Assembly: GCA_001725415.1 (NCBI GenBank)
Contig: MEGH01000021.1
Coordinates: 1-64,000, forward strand
DNA: 64,000 bases
DNA from: Pseudonocardia sp. SCN 73-27
Lineage (GTDB): Bacteria; Actinomycetota; Actinomycetes; Mycobacteriales; Pseudonocardiaceae
Direction: 5' to 3'
Position numbers and translations under genes: made by a program
Shown here: piece after piece, positions 60,703 through 64,000 of the stretch
Position numbering within the stretch: the stretch's first letter is position 1
Layout of the letters: each line of letters begins with the position of its first letter
Notes under the pieces: generated by a model
Told to the model about the DNA's origin: nothing
What the model saw: the letters and a program-made list of their open reading frames with translations, nothing else
Database searches by the model: none

Positions 60703-61791
60703 ATGACCGAACGGTCATCGGCCGAGGTGGCGAACATCAGCGGGTACTTCATGATCGGCACCAAGCGGGTCGACGTGCAGATCGTGGTCGAGGAGACCGC
60801 CGAGGACGAGGAGTCGGCCGAGCAGACCGGGATCGAGGGCGACGTGGGTCCCGACACCGGGTCGCCCGAGGAGGCCGACGAGCAGCCGGCGGAGGACGAC
60901 GACTCCGTCCCGCTCGACGCGGAGGCGGACCTGGAGAGCGACGCCGCCGACGAGGACGCCGCCGACGAGGACGCCGAGGAGCTCGACGGTGAAGGCGACG
61001 CGGACGTCGACGACGAGGTCGCGGACGACGACGCGGATGACGACGGGGTCGAAGACGAGGACGACGTCGACGAACCGGCGGAGGACGAGGGCGCCGAGGA
61101 GGAGGAGGGCGCCGAGGAGGACGACGGCGCGGACGAGGTCGACGCCGACGTGGACGACGAGTCCGCCGAGGACGAGGACGAGGACGAGGGCACGGAGCAG
61201 GACGCCGACGAGGAGCCGGAGGAGGATGCCGACGAGGAGTTCGACGACATCGCCGACGAGGAGCCGGACGACGACGGCGAGGAGGCGTCCGAGGAGAACG
61301 GCGGCGCGGAGGCGGCCGAGGGCACGACGGGATTGAAGGGCCTCCTGCGGTCACGCCGGTCGTCGAGCGATGCCGACCCCGACACCGAGGACGACACCGA
61401 TGCCGACGCCGACGAGTCGACCGCCGGTCGTCGCCGTGGCTCCGGGAGTGGGGAAGGCAAGCGCCGCAGGCGTTCCGACGACGACGGCGGCGGTCGTGGA
61501 CGCGCCCGCGGCGCCTCCACCGACGACCGCGGCGACGACCGGGGCGGTCCCGTCCGCGGCGACCAGGAGACGAAACCCCGCCGGCGTCGGTCGGCCGCCC
61601 GCGACGAACCCGCGAAGACCGGACGCAGCCGTGCGGCCGGCCGTGACGACGGCGCCGAGCGGTCGTCGCGACGGAAGGCGACACGGGACGCGGGCCCACC
61701 GGTCGCGGAGGGCGGTCCCGAGCCCACGGAGGCGCGGCCGGCTCGGAGCAGGTCGGGTCGCGGCGGCGGGCGCCGGTCCCGGGCCGACTAG
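60703..61791 (+). CDS. polyampholyte protein with acidic then basic half
   Basis: 362 residues; AGGAAG ribosome site. A short ordered-looking start (VANISGYFMIGTKRVDVQIVVEET) leads to about 180 residues made almost wholly of Asp, Glu and Ala, then a linker (GTTGLKGLLRSRRSSSD) and about 120 residues rich in Arg, Gly and Ser. Charge separation this strong suggests a disordered bridge, nucleic-acid or partner binding. It precedes a ParA-like gene by 9 bases, so all three following genes are probably one operon. No family is recognised. Confidence 0.75.
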   Translation: MTERSSAEVANISGYFMIGTKRVDVQIVVEETAEDEESAEQTGIEGDVGPDTGSPEEADEQPAEDDDSVPLDAEADLESDAADEDAADEDAEELDGEGDADVDDEVADDDADDDGVEDEDDVDEPAEDEGAEEEEGAEEDDGADEVDADVDDESAEDEDEDEGTEQDADEEPEEDADEEFDDIADEEPDDDGEEASEENGGAEAAEGTTGLKGLLRSRRSSSDADPDTEDDTDADADESTAGRRRGSGSGEGKRRRRSDDDGGGRGRARGASTDDRGDDRGGPVRGDQETKPRRRRSAARDEPAKTGRSRAAGRDDGAERSSRRKATRDAGPPVAEGGPEPTEARPARSRSGRGGGRRSRAD

Positions 61792-61800
61792 GACGCCCGA

Positions 61801-62736
61801 ATGGGAGGGAAGGACCGCGACGCCGCGCTGGCCCGGGTCGTCGCCGTCGTCAACGACAAGGGTGGGGTCGGGAAGACCTCGATCACCGCGAACCTGGGCG
61901 GCCAGTTCGCGGGCGCAGGGTACCGCTGCCTGCTGGTCGACCTGAACCGGCAGGCCAACCTGGCCGACGACCTCGGCTACCGCGGCTCCGAGGGCGACGA
62001 CCAGGGCGCCGGACTGCTGGCTGCGGTGATCGCGGGGACGCCCCTGCGGCCGCTGGTGGACGTGCGCCCGGACCTGGACGTCGTGTGCGGCGGGTCCCGG
62101 CTGGAGGACCTCACGCCGGTGATGGTGTCGCGGCTGCAGCATCACGGGCGGGAGGCCTTCACCGTCCTCGGCGACGTCCTGGCGCCCGTGGCCGGCGGCT
62201 ACGACATCATGTTCGTCGACTGCCCGCCGGAGTCGACGATCCTGTCCGACCTGGCGCTGGCCGCGGCCCGGTGGGTGTTGATGCCGACGAAGACGGACGT
62301 CGGCGGGCTCGTCGGGATCGGGCTGGTGGCGCAGCGGTTCGCGCTCGCCCGGGAGATCAACGAGCGGCTCGGGCTGCTCGGGGTCGTCCTGTTCGGGACG
62401 GGGAGCCGGTCGCGCGCCATCCACGCGGAGGCGGGCTCGGCGATCGACAGGGCGTTCGGTGATGCGTCGCCGCGGTTCCGGACGACGATCCGGCATGCCG
62501 AGCGGACGGCTCAGGACGCTCGGCGGCTGGGCAAGCTGGCGCACGAGCTGGAGATCGAGGCGGCGCACCAGCCGGCGTGGTGGGAGTCGCTGCGGTCGGG
62601 GGAGCGGACGCCGCGAATCGCCGCGACGGCGGCGAACGTGGCCGGTGACTACAGGGCGCTCGGTGTGGAGATCCTGACCGCGCTGCAGGCCGCCGAGGAG
62701 GCGCAGCGGCCCCGGAAGGGGAGGAGAGCGAGATGA
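61801..62736 (+). CDS. ParA/MinD-like partition ATPase
   Basis: 311 residues. The deviant Walker A is VVAVVNDKGGVGKTSITANL; switch/Walker B regions LLVDLNRQANLADDLG and YDIMFVDCPPESTILSDLALAAA follow. The usual DLDPQ is DLNRQ. The C-terminal third carries basic patches (RFRTTIRHAERTAQDARRLG). No ParB gene is nearby; instead the next gene, overlapping by 4 bases, encodes a winged-helix protein. A chromosome- or cargo-positioning role is inferred. Confidence 0.9.
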   Translation: MGGKDRDAALARVVAVVNDKGGVGKTSITANLGGQFAGAGYRCLLVDLNRQANLADDLGYRGSEGDDQGAGLLAAVIAGTPLRPLVDVRPDLDVVCGGSRLEDLTPVMVSRLQHHGREAFTVLGDVLAPVAGGYDIMFVDCPPESTILSDLALAAARWVLMPTKTDVGGLVGIGLVAQRFALAREINERLGLLGVVLFGTGSRSRAIHAEAGSAIDRAFGDASPRFRTTIRHAERTAQDARRLGKLAHELEIEAAHQPAWWESLRSGERTPRIAATAANVAGDYRALGVEILTALQAAEEAQRPRKGRRAR

Positions 62737-63299
62737 GTGGACGCGACGGGGAGCCGGCGGGTCTGGGGTCGACGTTCGGGCCGGCCGCGGCGAGGCGGGC
62801 CCGGCTGCCCGCGGCCGCGGCACGGGTCGGCGAGGCGATCGAGGAGGAGCGGATGGACACGCCAGCCCCGCCGTCGGAGCAGGAGCCGGATCCGCATGGT
62901 GGGTCGGCGGGGGCGGCGCGGTCGCCCGACGGGCCGCCACGCCGCGCGGAAACGCGACGGCCGGGCAAGAAGCAAGCGCAGAGAGGGCGGACACCGCGAC
63001 CTGTCGTCGTGCGGGACCCACGCCAGGTCGACATGATCCTGCTGGCGGTGCTCGAACACGCGCCCAGATCGCGCGCCGAGCTGCTCGACATGGTCGCCTC
63101 ACGATCACTCGGCCGGTTCGTGCCCGCGCGTGACCAGGTGACCCACAGATTGATCTACCTCGAACGCAACCGTCTGCTGGTGCGCTCACCGGGCCGGCGG
63201 CGTTACCGCGTCACCGAACTCGGTGCGCGCGTCCTGAACGGGCGGGTCCGGGCGTGGCGGCAGTTCGTCGACGGAATGGACGCGCTGATCGAGGGCTGA
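62733..63299 (+). CDS. winged-helix protein coupled to the ParA-like ATPase
   Basis: 188 residues; ATG overlaps the ParA stop. The first 90 residues are basic, Pro/Arg/Gly-rich and probably disordered, with an ERMDTPAPPSEQ stretch. The last 90 form a winged helix: QVDMILLAVLEHAPRSRAELLDM, then VPARDQVTHRLIYLERNRLLVR and GRRRYRVTELGARVLNG, like PadR/MarR relatives. It may bind DNA in place of ParB. Confidence 0.75.
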   Translation: MSGRDGEPAGLGSTFGPAAARRARLPAAAARVGEAIEEERMDTPAPPSEQEPDPHGGSAGAARSPDGPPRRAETRRPGKKQAQRGRTPRPVVVRDPRQVDMILLAVLEHAPRSRAELLDMVASRSLGRFVPARDQVTHRLIYLERNRLLVRSPGRRRYRVTELGARVLNGRVRAWRQFVDGMDALIEG

Positions 63300-63306
63300 C
63301 ACGCAG

Positions 63307-63338
63307 CCGGGGCCGGAGTGGAACACCTCCGGCCCCGG
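63307..63338. terminator. bidirectional hairpin terminator
   Basis: A 12-bp perfect stem CCGGGGCCGGAG (63307-63318) and its complement (63327-63338) with an 8-base loop, between converging genes. Confidence 0.75.
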
Positions 63339-63348
63339 TGCGTCGTGG

Positions 63349-63999
63349 TCAGCGTCCGGTTGTCTCGTCCTTGACGGCGCTGCCCGCCTCCTGGGCCCGG
63401 CCCTGCACCTGTTCCGCCGCGGAGCGGCCCTCGTCCTGGACGGTGGAGACGGCCTCCTGGGCGCTCTCCTGGACCGACTGCACGGCCTCCTGGGCCGGTT
63501 CGCGCAGGTTCTCGCCGAGCTCCTTCGCCTTGTCCTGCGCCTGCTCGACGAGGGGCTGCCCCGCCTCGACCGCCTTGTCCTTGACCTGCCCGGCGAGTTC
63601 CTGCTCCTGCCGGGTCGCGGGCAGCAGCGACGAGACGAGCCAGCCCGCTCCGAAGGCGATCAGGCCGGCGGCCAGCGGGTTTCCGCGGGTCTGGCGGCGT
63701 GCGACGTCGGGCAGGTCGCGGGTGGTGTCGGCGACGCGGGTCGCCGCGTCGGACGCGGTGTCCGACACCGTGGAGGTGACGTCGTCGAGGCGCCCGGAGG
63801 CCTGGCTCGCGAGGCCGCGGGCACCGGAGGGGTGGTTGGCGGAGTCGCTGCCCATCACGGCGTCACGCCAGCCCGCGACGCGGTTGCGGACGCGGCCGAC
63901 GCGGCGCTCCATGATGCGGCTGGGGGTCACCTTCTCGGTCAGGGCGTCGACGTCGCCCCCGAGCCGGCGCTGCGTCCGCTCGATCTCGCGGCGGATGGC
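63349..63999 (-). CDS. DUF3618-containing membrane-anchored protein, 5' end outside window
   Basis: The frame runs off the right edge at AIRREIERTQRRLGGDVDALTEKVTP, the DUF3618 signature. A long helical region follows, then a membrane segment (GNPLAAGLIAFGAGWLVSSLLP) and a C-terminal stretch of repeated Gln/Glu/Ala helices (QAQDKAKELGENL, EAVQSVQESAQEAVSTV), resembling LEA-type or YtxH-like proteins. Probably an envelope or stress-related protein. The true start lies beyond base 64000. Confidence 0.82.
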   Translation of the reverse strand, partial: AIRREIERTQRRLGGDVDALTEKVTPSRIMERRVGRVRNRVAGWRDAVMGSDSANHPSGARGLASQASGRLDDVTSTVSDTASDAATRVADTTRDLPDVARRQTRGNPLAAGLIAFGAGWLVSSLLPATRQEQELAGQVKDKAVEAGQPLVEQAQDKAKELGENLREPAQEAVQSVQESAQEAVSTVQDEGRSAAEQVQGRAQEAGSAVKDETTGR

Positions 64000-64000
64000 C

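Noticed and set aside
1..64000. tRNA, rRNA, complete insertion sequences or prophage
   Set aside because: No cloverleaf-like sequences, rRNA segments, transposase motifs or phage structural genes were seen by eye; a covariance-model scan could still find a small RNA.

Overview
The window is very GC-rich and densely coded. Overlapping ATGA/GTGA junctions, many GTG starts, mycothiol-type and DUF families typical of actinobacteria, a large NAD-glutamate dehydrogenase and cobalt-type nitrile hydratases all point to an actinobacterium. A Pseudonocardia-like genus is the best inference, but it is not proven from this sequence. I see no rRNA, tRNA, CRISPR array or complete insertion sequence.

Layout. 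1-2.1 kb: a DevR-like response regulator cut by the window edge, small proteins, a decayed SpoIIE-type phosphatase, a His/Cys/Tyr/Ser-rich 87-aa protein and a 15-bp tandem repeat. 2.2-3.8 kb: an ArsR/AHSA1/DinB-like operon behind a palindromic promoter. 3.8-8.8 kb: a flavin-monooxygenase remnant and the NAD-glutamate dehydrogenase. 9-14.5 kb: an SGNH hydrolase, then a Baeyer-Villiger monooxygenase plus alpha/beta hydrolase facing an AcoR-like regulator, a plausible ketone-to-ester-to-acid module. 14.5-15.7 kb: gene debris. 15.7-20.95 kb: a nitrile/amide island with DUF1097, acetamidase, nitrile hydratase beta-alpha-accessory, MarR and an AmiC-like sensor, linked by shared palindromes. 21.3-23.8 kb: cell-envelope genes. 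23.8-29.9 kb: a ferredoxin/NuoF-like/ferric-reductase-like/ApbE operon, a two-component system and a DUF2231 protein, tied together by a repeated direct-repeat site.

30-46.7 kb holds many membrane proteins (permease, ClC channel, AI-2E family, GAP family, aquaporin, K+ channel, Na+/H+ antiporter), a DAG-kinase-like enzyme, DUF2252 and a single-chain triple RidA protein. A truncation junction near 31.8 kb separates two divergent gene remnants. 46.8-51.2 kb: a second nitrile cluster (amidase, nitrile hydratase beta-alpha-accessory), flanked by a decayed AMP-dependent ligase and a decayed AraC regulator. 52.3-56.6 kb: IclR, HMG-CoA lyase, CoA-transferase A/B and a DehI-family protein; two coupled 26-codon mini-ORFs sit between the transferase subunits. 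56.6-64 kb: YbdK-type ligase, an RsbW-like protein, a TupA-like ATP-grasp protein, an extreme polyampholyte, a ParA/winged-helix pair and a DUF3618 protein cut by the right edge.

Themes: (1) two independent routes nitrile to amide to acid, the first with its own amide-sensing regulation; (2) a candidate, apparently uncharacterised membrane electron-transfer module under two-component control; (3) heavy local gene decay around the nitrile clusters, suggesting insertion or rearrangement. All functions are assigned by recognising motifs by eye; no database search was run.
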